64,000 bases of DNA. Origin: Mesorhizobium sp. RMAD-H1. Its GTDB lineage: Bacteria; Pseudomonadota; Alphaproteobacteria; Rhizobiales; Rhizobiaceae. The notes under the pieces are model-generated. The model made no database searches and was not told where the DNA came from. It saw nothing but the letters and a program-made list of their open reading frames with translations. The position numbers and the translations under genes are program-made. Positions 44,558-54,059 of this stretch are shown here, piece after piece. The stretch is from contig NZ_JACHWN010000004.1 in NCBI RefSeq assembly GCF_014191375.1, forward strand, positions 62,001 to 126,000. The letters are read 5' to 3'. Numbering within the stretch: the first letter of the stretch is position 1; every line of letters begins with the position of its first letter.

Positions 44558-47500
44558 CCCGGTTGCTCGCTCTCATAGCCATTCTGCTCTTCGCTTTTCC
44601 CGCCTTTGCGCAGGACAATGCGGAGGAGGAGAAGTCGTATTTTCTTTCCTTCGTGGAAGACAAGCTTTCCGCGCCCAACCGCCAGATCAGCATTTCCAAC
44701 ATCCAGGGCGTCCTGTCCTCGGAGGCCTCAATCGGCTCGATCACGATTGCCGATCGTCAGGGCGTGTGGCTGCGCATCACCAATGCCCGCATCGTCTGGA
44801 GCCGCACCGCCCTTCTGACGGGGCGGCTCAGCATCCAGACGCTTGCCGCCGAGCGGATCGACGTGATCCGCAAGCCCCTGCCCGATGACAGCCTGCCGAA
44901 CCCGGAATCCAGCAGCTTCAGCCTGCCGGAACTGCCGCTCGCCATCATCCTCGACCAGTTCGATGTCGCCCATCTGACATTCGGCCAGGATATCTTCGGC
45001 CTTGCGTCGGAAGTCTCGGCCACCGGTCGGCTGCGGCTCGAGGACGGCTCGCTCGATTCCGCCTTCCAGATCCAGCGGCTCGATGGGCCGGGCGGGCAGC
45101 TCCAGTTGACCGCCGCCTACGCCAATCAGACGCGCAACCTCGATCTCGACTTGAAGCTTTCCGAGCCGGCGAATGGCATCGTCGCCAATCTCCTGAAAAT
45201 CGAGGGCCGCCCGCCCGTCGATCTGACGGCGGCCGGCTCCGGTCCCCTCGATGATTTCGATCTTGATCTCACGCTGGATGCCGCCGGCAACCGCGTGCTG
45301 ACCGGCATCGTCAGCCTGGATAGGCAGAATGACGGCCTCGGCTTCCGCAGCGATTTCCGCGGCCCGATCGCAGTGCTGGTGCCGCCGGTCTTCCGGGATT
45401 TCTTCGGTGCGCAGACGACGCTCGCCGCCAATGGCCTCGTCAAGGACGCCGGTGGCGTCCGGGTGGACAATATCGATCTGACGAGTGCGGCGATGACGCT
45501 GACCGCATCCGCCGAGACCGGTTCCGACGGTTTCCTCAACCGTTTGCGCATCGACGGGCGCATCGCCGATCCCACCGGCAAGAGGGTGGTGCTGCCGGTG
45601 GCCGGTGGCCAGACGACGGTGGAGAACGCGGCTTTGCAGGTCTCTTTCGGCGACCGCCCCACCAATGACTGGACCGGCTCGCTCGATATCGCCAACCTTG
45701 CCACCAGCAATTTCGCCTCTCGAACGATTGCGCTGAAGATGGGCGGCGTCGCGGAAAATCTCGACCTGCCGACGGCCCGCCATATCACCTTCAAGGTCGA
45801 TGGGGACGTGTCGGGCATCACCTCTGAGCGCGCCGATATTGCCGAGGCGCTGGGCGATCGTATCGCGCTGGCCATTGACGGGCTGTGGCGGGCCGGCGCG
45901 CCCGTGCATCTCGAAAGAGCGGAGATCACTGGAAATGGGCTGACCGCGGGCTTGAACGGCGATATCGCCGATTACGCCTTCAATGGCGATATCGCGGTCA
46001 AGGCCGAGAGCATCGCACCGTTTTCGTCGCTGGCCGGCCGCGATCTCGCCGGCCGCCTCGATCTGAAGGCCGACGGCACCGTCCGCCCGCTCACCGGCGC
46101 CTTCGATCTGGCGCTCGACGGCAATGCCACCGGCATGCGGACCGGCACCGATGTCGTCGATCGCATCATCGCCGGCGAGACGCGCATCAGCGGCGGCCTT
46201 GCGCGCAGCGAAGCCGGCCTTACCGCCCGCAATTTCCGTATCGGCAATCCCCAGAGTGAAATCACCGCCAACGGCACGTTCTCCAGCCAATCGGCGGATT
46301 TCGATTTCGGCGTCAATTTGGCGGATCTGGCGCTGCTCTCCGACAAGGCGACGGGCAGGCTGGCGGTGAACGGCAGCGCCAAGGGGCAGAACGATCTGAT
46401 CGCGCTTGCGCTGAAGGCCGACGTGCCGCAGGGAACGCTGGTCGGACGCAGGCTCTCCGATGCCGTCGTCAATTTCAACGGAACGCTCGACAAGGGAAAT
46501 CTGAGCGGCAGGCTTCAGGGGCTTGCCTTCCTCAATGGCGAGCGTGTCGATCTCTCGACCTTGCTTGCCGTCGTCGGCGACGAGAAGCGCCTGAGCGATC
46601 TTTCCTTCACCGCCGGCGGCACCCGCATCACCGGCGGCGTGACGCAGACGGCAGAGGGCCTCTATCAGGGCAGGCTGTCGCTTGATGCGACCGATGTCTC
46701 CACCGCCGCCGCCTTGCTTCTCATGGAGGCATCAGGCGCAGCCAGGGCCGATATCGGCCTGGATCATGAGGGCGGACGCCAGAATGCCGATGTCCAGGCC
46801 ACGATCCGCAATCTCAAGGCCAATGGCAACAGCATCGAGACGGCGGATATCGCCGCCAATCTGCGGGATATCTTCAATGTTCCCACGGCGAACGGCACGA
46901 TCAGCGGCCGCAATATCGCGATCGCCGGGCAGGTGCTCGACACTCTTGACGCCAGGGCCACGCAGGCCGGCTCGAAGACGGATTTCACCGCGAACGCGAA
47001 GCTGAGGAACGGAACGACCGCGGCGGTACAAGGTGCGCTGGAGCCGCGGAATGGCGGTTACCGGCTCTCGCTCGGCTCGGCCGATCTGCGGCAGGGCGAT
47101 CTGGCCGCGCGGCTGGTCCAGCCCGCGACGATCGATGTGCACGGTTCCAACATCGCCTTCGGCGATATCCTTCTCGATGTCGGCAGCGGCCGGATCAATC
47201 TGCGCGGCGAAGTGGCCCAGGCGCTCAATCTTTCGGTCGGCATAAGGGACCTGCCGCTGGCGATCGCCAATACCGTGCGCCCGGATCTGGGACTCGGGGG
47301 AATTGTCAACGGCACGGCCAATATCACCGGCACGCGCGAGAAGCCCGATGTGACCTTCGATCTTAATGCGCGTTCGGTGACGGCAGCCCAATTGAAGCAG
47401 GCGGGCATCGAGGCGTTGCAGCTGGAAGCCCGGGGGACCTCGACCGCCGACCGGCTGAACGTCGATGGCCGGGTCACCGGCTCCAATGGTCTTGATGCGC

Positions 47501-49155
47501 GGGTTTCGGGCGGCGTGCCGCTGGGGCGTCAGGGCGATCTGGCGCTCGACGTCAATCTGGCGAGCCTGCCGCTCGCGACGCTCAACGGCGTGGCCAAGGG
47601 GCAGGATCTGGCTGGGACGATCTCGGGCACCGCCCGCGTCACCGGCCCGCTGCGCAACCCGGCTGCGGAGTTCAATGTCAACGGCACCGGGCTTGCGGCA
47701 AAGCCGTTGCGCGACAATGGCCTTGCGCCTCTCACGCTGCGCGCTGCAGGCCGCTATGCGGACAGGGCGGTCCATCTTTCCGCCGTCAATATCGACGGCC
47801 CGCAGGGCCTGACGCTGTCGGGAAGCGGCCGCGTCCCCTTCTCGGGCTCGGACCTCGGCATCGATGTGACCGGCAGCGTGCCGCTCTCGCTCGCCAACCG
47901 CTTCCTCGCCGATCGCGGCGGCCAGGCGTCGGGAACGCTTTCGCTCACCGCCAATGTCTCGGGCAGCTTCGAAAGGCCGGCAATCCGTGGCATGTTCTCG
48001 ACCAGCGGCGCACGGATGATCGATCCAGAAACCAATGTGCAGCTGCAGAACATCAATGTGATGGGCAGCATGGACGGCCAGACGGTGACGATACGCTCGG
48101 CCACCGCGGGACTTTCGACCGGCGGCTCGATCAGCGCCAACGGCACTGTTTCCATCAATCCCGACACCAATTTCCCGGCCGATATCCGCATCACCTTCAA
48201 TCGGGCCCGCTATGCCGATGGCAATCTCATCGTGGCGACGGTCAATGGCGGCCTCGCAATCACCGGCCCGCTCCTGCGCGACCCGCTGATATCGGGCCGC
48301 ATCGATGTCGAGCGGGCGGAAATTTCCGTGCCGGAAAGCCTCGGCGGTGGTGCGGCCAATATCGATGTGAAGCATATTCACACGCCGCCGGCCGTGGAGC
48401 GCACGCTGGAGCGCGCCAAGGTGGAAACCCGCGGCGTCCCCACCCCCACCGCGCGCCCGAGCGTCGTGCGGCTCGACGTGCAGGTCAACGCGCCGAACCG
48501 GATATTCGTGCGCGGCCGCGGCCTGGATGTCGAGCTTGGCGGGTCGGTGCGCCTGACCGGCCCCGTCACCAATATCCGCCCCGTCGGCGCGTTCGAACTG
48601 CGGCGTGGGCGGCTGGACATCCTCGCCCAGCGCATTACCTTCGACGAGGGCCAGGTCACGCTGGTCGGCGATCTCAACCCGCAGCTCAACTTCGTCGCGC
48701 GGGCGGAGCGCAGCGATATCGTCGTCCTCATCACCGTCACCGGCACGGTGGACGATCTTCACGTCGCCTTCTCCTCGCAGCCGGAACTGCCGCAGGACGA
48801 GGTCCTGGCGCGGCTGATCTTCGATCGTTCGATCAATGAATTGTCCGCCTTCCAGGTCGCCCAGCTCGCTGCCGCCGCGGCGGAGCTCGCAGGCGGCAGG
48901 AACACCTCGCTCCTGGGCAGCCTGCGCAAGGGCACCGGCCTCGACGATCTCGATATCGTCACCGATTCGAGGGGCAATGCCGGCGTGCGCGCCGGGCGCT
49001 ACATCCGCGACAACGTCTATCTCGGCGTGGAGGCGGGCTCGGGCGGCAACACCAAGGCCACCATCAATCTCGACATCACCAAGAACCTGAAGGCCAAGGG
49101 CGCGCTCGGCACCAGCGATTCGAGCGTCGGCCTCTTCTATGAAAAGGATTATTGA
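44554..49155 (+). CDS. tamB: translocation/assembly module protein TamB
   Basis: 1533-residue AsmA-like protein spanning the periplasm. A short N-terminal signal anchor (TRLLALIAILLFAFPAFA) is followed by long repetitive beta structure rich in Gly, Asn, Asp and Ala, forming the hydrophobic groove thought to move phospholipids. The C-terminal TamB (DUF490) domain, about residues 1180-1533, contains LRRGRLDILAQRITFDEGQV and ends GLFYEKDY. The start is TTG at 44554, overlapping the tamA stop. Length is typical of rhizobial TamB. Confidence 0.92.
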   Translation: MTRLLALIAILLFAFPAFAQDNAEEEKSYFLSFVEDKLSAPNRQISISNIQGVLSSEASIGSITIADRQGVWLRITNARIVWSRTALLTGRLSIQTLAAERIDVIRKPLPDDSLPNPESSSFSLPELPLAIILDQFDVAHLTFGQDIFGLASEVSATGRLRLEDGSLDSAFQIQRLDGPGGQLQLTAAYANQTRNLDLDLKLSEPANGIVANLLKIEGRPPVDLTAAGSGPLDDFDLDLTLDAAGNRVLTGIVSLDRQNDGLGFRSDFRGPIAVLVPPVFRDFFGAQTTLAANGLVKDAGGVRVDNIDLTSAAMTLTASAETGSDGFLNRLRIDGRIADPTGKRVVLPVAGGQTTVENAALQVSFGDRPTNDWTGSLDIANLATSNFASRTIALKMGGVAENLDLPTARHITFKVDGDVSGITSERADIAEALGDRIALAIDGLWRAGAPVHLERAEITGNGLTAGLNGDIADYAFNGDIAVKAESIAPFSSLAGRDLAGRLDLKADGTVRPLTGAFDLALDGNATGMRTGTDVVDRIIAGETRISGGLARSEAGLTARNFRIGNPQSEITANGTFSSQSADFDFGVNLADLALLSDKATGRLAVNGSAKGQNDLIALALKADVPQGTLVGRRLSDAVVNFNGTLDKGNLSGRLQGLAFLNGERVDLSTLLAVVGDEKRLSDLSFTAGGTRITGGVTQTAEGLYQGRLSLDATDVSTAAALLLMEASGAARADIGLDHEGGRQNADVQATIRNLKANGNSIETADIAANLRDIFNVPTANGTISGRNIAIAGQVLDTLDARATQAGSKTDFTANAKLRNGTTAAVQGALEPRNGGYRLSLGSADLRQGDLAARLVQPATIDVHGSNIAFGDILLDVGSGRINLRGEVAQALNLSVGIRDLPLAIANTVRPDLGLGGIVNGTANITGTREKPDVTFDLNARSVTAAQLKQAGIEALQLEARGTSTADRLNVDGRVTGSNGLDARVSGGVPLGRQGDLALDVNLASLPLATLNGVAKGQDLAGTISGTARVTGPLRNPAAEFNVNGTGLAAKPLRDNGLAPLTLRAAGRYADRAVHLSAVNIDGPQGLTLSGSGRVPFSGSDLGIDVTGSVPLSLANRFLADRGGQASGTLSLTANVSGSFERPAIRGMFSTSGARMIDPETNVQLQNINVMGSMDGQTVTIRSATAGLSTGGSISANGTVSINPDTNFPADIRITFNRARYADGNLIVATVNGGLAITGPLLRDPLISGRIDVERAEISVPESLGGGAANIDVKHIHTPPAVERTLERAKVETRGVPTPTARPSVVRLDVQVNAPNRIFVRGRGLDVELGGSVRLTGPVTNIRPVGAFELRRGRLDILAQRITFDEGQVTLVGDLNPQLNFVARAERSDIVVLITVTGTVDDLHVAFSSQPELPQDEVLARLIFDRSINELSAFQVAQLAAAAAELAGGRNTSLLGSLRKGTGLDDLDIVTDSRGNAGVRAGRYIRDNVYLGVEAGSGGNTKATINLDITKNLKAKGALGTSDSSVGLFYEKDY

Positions 49156-49283
49156 TCGCGGCCGCACCTTCTGATGGGCCCGTCTCGCCTCGTGATAACG
49201 CGCTGATTGCGGTTTAACCCTTCATCAACCACAAATGCGGCAATGTCGGCGCCAACGCTTCAGCTTGGGGTCGAAAAGGGTCA

Positions 49284-50000
49284 ATGCCGAAACAATCAGA
49301 TCACTTGAACCGCCGCGGGTTCATCCTCGGCGCCGGTGCGGCGGCGCTCACCGGTGCGGCGGGCTGCTCGCAGTCCATGGACATGTCGGCGCTGCAGATG
49401 AATATCGACCCCATGCCGACGGGCGCGATCCGCCCGCAGATCAGCGTCGACAAGGCGGTCACGACACCTGACGTGATGTATGCCGCCGTCCAGGAAGGGC
49501 CTTATTCGCTGCCGGCCATTCCCTACCAGAAGGTGCCGAAGGAGTTCCGCCGCCAGATCGTTCCTGATCCGACGGGCGAGGCGCCGGGCACCATCGTGGT
49601 CAGCCTCAAGGACCGCTTCCTCTATCTCGTGCAGCCGGGCGGCGATGCGATCCGCTATGGCGTCGGCATCGGCAGGGAAGGCTTCCTATGGTCGGGCCGC
49701 GCCAATATCCAGTACAAGAAGATGTGGCCGCGCTGGACGCCGCCGCCGGAAATGATCCAGCGCCAGCCCGAACTGGTCAAGTACCAGGGCGGCATGGAGG
49801 GCGGGCCGCAGAATCCCCTCGGCGCCCGTGCGCTCTATATCTTCAGGGATGGCGCCGATACCGGCTACCGCATCCATGGTTCGCCCGAATGGTGGTCGAT
49901 CGGCCAGTCGATGTCGTCGGGCTGCGTGCGCCTGATCAACCAGGATATCATCGATCTCTACAACCGCGTTCCCGGCAGGGCGCCGGTGGTGGTGGGCTGA
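49284..50000 (+). CDS. L,D-transpeptidase (YkuD domain)
   Basis: 238-residue exported enzyme that forms 3-3 cross-links in peptidoglycan or attaches proteins to it. The N-terminus has a twin-arginine motif (NRRGFILGAGAAALTG) with a possible lipobox Cys28. The catalytic motif is HGSPEWWSIGQSMSSGCVRL, with nucleophile Cys214. A near-match CtrA box (TTAA-N7-TCAAC, 49214-49229) lies 55 bases upstream. The end overlaps the convergent lipoprotein gene by 43 bases. Confidence 0.9.
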   Translation: MPKQSDHLNRRGFILGAGAAALTGAAGCSQSMDMSALQMNIDPMPTGAIRPQISVDKAVTTPDVMYAAVQEGPYSLPAIPYQKVPKEFRRQIVPDPTGEAPGTIVVSLKDRFLYLVQPGGDAIRYGVGIGREGFLWSGRANIQYKKMWPRWTPPPEMIQRQPELVKYQGGMEGGPQNPLGARALYIFRDGADTGYRIHGSPEWWSIGQSMSSGCVRLINQDIIDLYNRVPGRAPVVVG

Positions 50001-50392
50001 TTTGGAGGCATCTGCTCCGGCTGGGGCCGGCTGCAGGAATAGCGCACCTCGTAATAGGGATCGACCACCAGCGTGATGTCGCGGGCCTCGCATTGCCGCC
50101 CGGTGCTTGCCAGATATTCCTCCGCCGCATCGCGGGAAACGACCGGCGGCGTCGCGCCGATGCCCGACCCGAGCGAGAAGCCCTTGATGAAGCCGCCGGT
50201 TGCCGATGAGCTGATATGGGGGCCGATCATCAGGCGCTGTTGCCGCGGGTTGTCGACGATGCGATAGCTCGCACCGTCCTTCGCCCTGTATTGCACGGCG
50301 GGCACTCCCGCATATTTCTGCGAGACGTAATTGACGCCCGCGCATCCGGCGGAAAGGGCGGCGATCGCAATGATGGCCAATGCGGATTTCAT
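49958..50392 (-). CDS. small lipoprotein of unknown function
   Basis: 144 residues with a lipoprotein signal MKSALAIIAIAALSAGC (lipobox LSAGC, Cys17). The mature part has KYAGVPAVQYRAKDGASYRI and a later DPYYEVRYSCS, ending in a Pro/Thr-rich tail. I do not recognise a domain. The ATG at 50392 gives a clean signal; another at 50410 is possible. Its 3' end overlaps the convergent L,D-transpeptidase gene. Confidence 0.72.
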   Translation of the reverse strand: MKSALAIIAIAALSAGCAGVNYVSQKYAGVPAVQYRAKDGASYRIVDNPRQQRLMIGPHISSSATGGFIKGFSLGSGIGATPPVVSRDAAEEYLASTGRQCEARDITLVVDPYYEVRYSCSRPQPEQMPPNQPTTTGALPGTRL

Positions 50393-50584
50393 GAATTCAC
50401 GACCTGTCATAAAAGCAGGGACATCCTGTTGGCTGGCGAAACTGGAGATTTTATGTCCGGTCGGGACGCAATCCATGCGCTGAAAAAGTGAGGCCCGGAT
50501 GGGTGATTGCGGGGGCAAGGGCTCCGGGCCTCACGCGACCCGAAGGTCAGCGCCAGATAACGCGCCGGCCGCGCATTGGTTCCA

Positions 50585-50974
50585 TCACGGCACGAGATAA
50601 TGTTGCTGCCATTCGCTTTCGGGAATGGCGCTGCCGATCGCATATTGGAACGACAGCACCTTCAGATGGTCGGGCGAGGTCTTGCAATTGAAGGAAAGAT
50701 GAAACCATTTGCCGCCGCTGCGGAACGCCGCGCCCGAAGTGCGGATGGAATCATTGCCGATGACAGGCTCCGCAAAGGCATAGGCGAGCACCTTGTCCGG
50801 TGAGAAGCGGGAGGGATCGGACCGGATGCGCTCCATGGCTTCCACGTCGCATCGCTGCTCGAGACGGGTTGCGGGATCGAGCTTCATCAATTGCTTGACG
50901 ACCGAACCGCTCATGGCCATTGCCGGCAGGATTGTCGTTGCCAGAATGAGCGGTAGGATGAGCCAAGCCTTCAT
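50585..50974 (-). CDS. DUF930 domain periplasmic protein
   Basis: 129-residue exported protein. The signal peptide is residues 1-20 (WLILPLILATTILPAMA). The mature domain has LMKLDPATRLEQRCDVEAME and a second Cys in HLSFNCKTSPDHLKV, a pair that could form a disulphide, as in DUF930 proteins. Function unknown. AAGGACC lies about 7 bases upstream of the start. The next gene on its strand (diguanylate cyclase) is 105 bases upstream. Confidence 0.8.
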   Translation of the reverse strand: MKAWLILPLILATTILPAMAMSGSVVKQLMKLDPATRLEQRCDVEAMERIRSDPSRFSPDKVLAYAFAEPVIGNDSIRTSGAAFRSGGKWFHLSFNCKTSPDHLKVLSFQYAIGSAIPESEWQQHYLVP

Positions 50975-51079
50975 TGCGGTCCTTCGCCTTTGATTGTCGG
51001 GGAAGCGGCAAGCGCTCTATCGGCGACGAATGGGACCAGAATAAGAAATCCGCTTGGAATTGCCCGCATTTTCCCGCGG

Positions 51080-52276
51080 TCAGGCGGCGAAGGGGCGCTG
51101 CATGCCTTCGGCATAGGTGCGGTTGCGTCCCGCCTTCTTGGCCGCATAGAGGATCTCGTCGGCGCGCTTGACCGCCGTCCACAGATCTTCGTTCTTGCGG
51201 TACCGGGTGACGCCGAATGTGCAGGTGATGATCTGGCCCGAGTCGACCTGGTCGAAATGCCGGTTCTGGACCGCCTTGCGTATGCGCTCGGCGATGCCAT
51301 AGGCGTTCTGCACCGTCATGCCTGCCAGCACGAGGACGAACTCCTCGCCGCCGACCCGGGCGACGAGATCGGTGGAACGGACGGTTTTCTTCAGGATATC
51401 GGCAAAATCCGCCAGCACGACATCCCCCACCGCATGGCCATAGGTATCGTTGATGCTTTTGAAATAATCGATATCACAGACGACGATGCTGACCGGCGCC
51501 TGGCTGCTCCTGGCCAGAAACCGGAGGATGTGGTTGTCGAGGCCTCTGCGGTTCAGTGTGCCGGTAAGGGGGTCCGTATCCCGCTCGCTGCGCAGCGCCA
51601 TGATCATGTCGGCGCCCGAAACGGTAAGCAGCCCCAGCCCGACCGCGGCCCCGAGTAGGGCGACGGAAATCTTGCTCCAGTTCCAGAAGCTGGTCGTGCC
51701 GAAATCCTTGATCAGCTCGGCGCGCGGCAGATGCTCGATCGCTGTCACGGACCCGACAGTCAGAAGCGTGCGCAGGAAGAAGTGCAGGGCAAGCGCCACG
51801 ATGAGCCAGAAGAGAATGCGGTCGGTGACCGTTCCCCGCCGCAGGAAATTGGCCCGCGCCGCCAGGTAAAGGAATATCGCGCCCATCCCGAAATTGAGAA
51901 GGTAGATGCGCACGATGACGTTGCTGTCCACATAGAGGAAATAGGCGGTCGGCAGCAGAATGGCGAAGAAGGCCATGGGGTAAAAGGCTGCCGGCAGGGT
52001 GCGGCCCGATCTCTCCAGAACGCCCCTGGCCAGAAGCAGGCACGCGCCGACATAGAGCGAGCCTGAGACCATCGCGTTGGAAGCCACGCCGGGCGGCAGA
52101 GACGCGACCTGCGAGAACAGCGCCATGCTGAAGACGAGGAAGGCCGCCCCATAGATCAGCAGGAAATCGCATTTGTGGTCCGGCACTGCGACGCGGCAGG
52201 CGCCCCAGATTCCGCAGAACGTCAGTGCGAAGAGTGCCAGCAATGCGGATGGAACGAATGTCATGGGTTCATACAC
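51080..52276 (-). CDS. membrane-bound diguanylate cyclase (GGDEF domain)
   Basis: 398 residues. About six to seven membrane helices occupy residues 1-225, followed by a GGDEF domain that makes cyclic di-GMP. The active-site motif is GGEEF (near residue 310), intact in the catalytic positions, with DIDYFKSINDTYGH upstream. No EAL domain and no clear RxxD inhibitory site are seen. The start is GTG at 52276 or ATG at 52264; neither has a strong Shine-Dalgarno. The membrane part may sense a signal in the envelope. Confidence 0.88.
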   Translation of the reverse strand: MYEPMTFVPSALLALFALTFCGIWGACRVAVPDHKCDFLLIYGAAFLVFSMALFSQVASLPPGVASNAMVSGSLYVGACLLLARGVLERSGRTLPAAFYPMAFFAILLPTAYFLYVDSNVIVRIYLLNFGMGAIFLYLAARANFLRRGTVTDRILFWLIVALALHFFLRTLLTVGSVTAIEHLPRAELIKDFGTTSFWNWSKISVALLGAAVGLGLLTVSGADMIMALRSERDTDPLTGTLNRRGLDNHILRFLARSSQAPVSIVVCDIDYFKSINDTYGHAVGDVVLADFADILKKTVRSTDLVARVGGEEFVLVLAGMTVQNAYGIAERIRKAVQNRHFDQVDSGQIITCTFGVTRYRKNEDLWTAVKRADEILYAAKKAGRNRTYAEGMQRPFAA

Positions 52277-52592
52277 GCGAGAAGATCAGCGGCACGCAGG
52301 CCGCCGGGACCATGTCCCAAACCGATGCTGTGATTATCCTATGCCCGATAAACCCAAAACCGCCCATCACCGCGCGCCGGAGAGAATGACCCACATGATC
52401 GCAGATATCACATATAGCCGTTCTCTTCATGAACGCAGCAGCCTCCCGACACCTTGATGTCGGTAGACTAGCACATCCGCCGGTATCGCACTCGAATTGA
52501 GGACGGTACCGGCCGAAAATCAGAAACGATTTCCGCGACAGCTCATGTAGGTATGCAATAGATGCAAATTCAATAGTCGGCTCTGCATCCCT
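52277..52592. other. gene-free spacer between diguanylate cyclase and dadA region
   Basis: No supported gene on either strand. It should hold the diguanylate cyclase promoter (minus strand). The right part, from about 52540, is comparatively A/T-rich and leads into a 23-base tandem repeat. No clear promoter hexamers stood out. Confidence 0.5.
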
Positions 52593-52650
52593 GGTGCACA
52601 TCTCTGTGTATCCCCGATGCACATCTCTGTGTATCCCTGATGCGCATTGC
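52593..52650. repeat. 23-base tandem repeat
   Basis: Two near-identical 23-base units (52593-52615 and 52616-52638) differ at only two positions; each contains TGCACATCTCTGTGTATCCC. A partial third unit, GATGCGCATTGC, follows, and a fragment TGCATCCCT precedes. The array lies just beyond the dadA terminator. Confidence 0.7.
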
Positions 52651-52654
52651 AGAA

Positions 52655-52679
52655 AAGGCCGGGAATGGTTCCCGGCCTT
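52655..52679 (-). terminator. intrinsic terminator of dadA
   Basis: AAGGCCGGGAA (52655-52665) and TTCCCGGCCTT (52669-52679) form a perfect 11-bp stem with a 3-base loop. The A run on its left gives a T run on the minus strand, placing it 36 bases after the dadA stop. Confidence 0.85.
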
Positions 52680-52714
52680 CGCATTCGACAAAAGGGGATC
52701 TGCAGCCGGACCGG

Positions 52715-53995
52715 CTATTCCGCTGCGATCTTGAAAACCGGCTTGGCGCGGTCTTCGGCGGGCAAGGCGGAGGCGATATGGCCGGCCACCATTTCCGCCG
52801 TCGCAGCCGAAAGCGTCCAGCCGAGATGGCCGTGACCGGTATTGTAGAAGACGCGGGAGCGTTTGCCCGGTCCCACGCGCGGCATCATGTCGGGCATCAT
52901 CGGCCGCAACCCGGCCCAGGGAACGGTGTTCGACGTATCCATGCCGGGGAAGAGATCGGTGCTCCAGTCGATGAGCGGCTTGATCCGGTCGTAGCGGATA
53001 TCACGGTTCTCGCCGTTGAACTCCGCCGTGCCGGCAACGCGCAGACGGTTCGCGCCAAGGCGGCTGGTCACGATCTTGGCGTCGTCGTCGAGCAGGCTCA
53101 CCCAGGGCGCAGCCTCCTGGCTCTGGCGGTCGGCGAGATTGATGGTGATCGAATAGCCCTTCACCGGGTAGATATTGACCCGGTCGCCGAGCTGTGCGGC
53201 GAATTTGCGGCTTACCACGCCGGCACATATGACGATGCCGTCGAAGCGCACCTTGTCGGTCTTCGCATCTTCACCCTCGGGCGTAACTTCGCCCCACTCG
53301 ACGGTGACGCCGTCGTCGCCATGGTTCAACTGCCGGACATCGGCATTGGTGATGATGGTCACGCCCCGCTTGAGGCAGGCATCCGCCAGGCCCCGGGTGA
53401 ATTTGTGAATGTCGCCGGTGGAATCAGAGGGGGTGAAGAAGCCGCCATAAAGCGGCCCGGTCAGCGCCGGCTCGATATTGCGGATCTCGGACGCCGATAC
53501 GGGGTTGCGCTCCAGACCGCCCGCCGCCAGCAGTTTGTTGACGCGTGCCGCATGGTCATAGCCCTTGGCCGAGCGGTAGATATGCAGGATGCCGCGCCGC
53601 TCCAGGTCGAAATCGATCTTCTCTTCCTCGGCGATGGCGAAGAGATATTTGCGCGCCTCGATGGCCAGCCGCGTCGTGGCGATCGTGTTCTTCTCGTAGT
53701 TGGGGATGTTCATGACGAACTCGGCCATCCACGAATATTTGTGCCAGGACGGCATCGGGTTCATCAGCAGCGGCGCATCCTTGCGGAACATCCACTTGAT
53801 GCCCTTGAGCACCGTTGCCCAGCTGTTCCAGACCTCGGCATTGGAGGCCGACAGCTGGCCGCCATTGGCGAACGAGGTTTCCATCGCCGCATAGCGGTTG
53901 CGGTCGAAAACGGTGACCTCATAGCCCTGCCGGGAGAGGGCATATGCGGTGGTGATGCCGGTGATTCCGGCTCCGATAACGGCAATGCGGGTCAT
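52715..53995 (-). CDS. dadA: D-amino acid dehydrogenase, small subunit type (DadA family)
   Basis: 426-residue FAD-dependent enzyme that oxidatively deaminates D-amino acids to 2-oxo acids, feeding electrons to the respiratory chain. The N-terminal dinucleotide fold is RIAVIGAGITGITTAYALS. Other family segments are SFANGGQLSASNAEVW, DSTGDIHKFTRGLADAC and YNTGHGHLGWTLSAATA. The start at 53995 has AAGGAAC upstream. A tandem glycine riboswitch occupies the leader, so glycine should alter its expression, raising the possibility that it acts on glycine or D-alanine. Confidence 0.9.
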   Translation of the reverse strand: MTRIAVIGAGITGITTAYALSRQGYEVTVFDRNRYAAMETSFANGGQLSASNAEVWNSWATVLKGIKWMFRKDAPLLMNPMPSWHKYSWMAEFVMNIPNYEKNTIATTRLAIEARKYLFAIAEEEKIDFDLERRGILHIYRSAKGYDHAARVNKLLAAGGLERNPVSASEIRNIEPALTGPLYGGFFTPSDSTGDIHKFTRGLADACLKRGVTIITNADVRQLNHGDDGVTVEWGEVTPEGEDAKTDKVRFDGIVICAGVVSRKFAAQLGDRVNIYPVKGYSITINLADRQSQEAAPWVSLLDDDAKIVTSRLGANRLRVAGTAEFNGENRDIRYDRIKPLIDWSTDLFPGMDTSNTVPWAGLRPMMPDMMPRVGPGKRSRVFYNTGHGHLGWTLSAATAEMVAGHIASALPAEDRAKPVFKIAAE

Positions 53996-54059
53996 TTTCA
54001 AAGTTCCTTGCGACACCGGGTTTCTGCCTTGCCACCCCAAGGGCAGCGACGAAACCCCA

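Noticed and set aside
46732-49167. 811-codon minus-strand open frame opposite tamB
   Set aside because: tamB has the typical start, length and C-terminal domain; the antisense frame shows no motif.
52593-52650. CRISPR-like array
   Set aside because: Units are directly adjacent with no spacers and only about two and a half copies.
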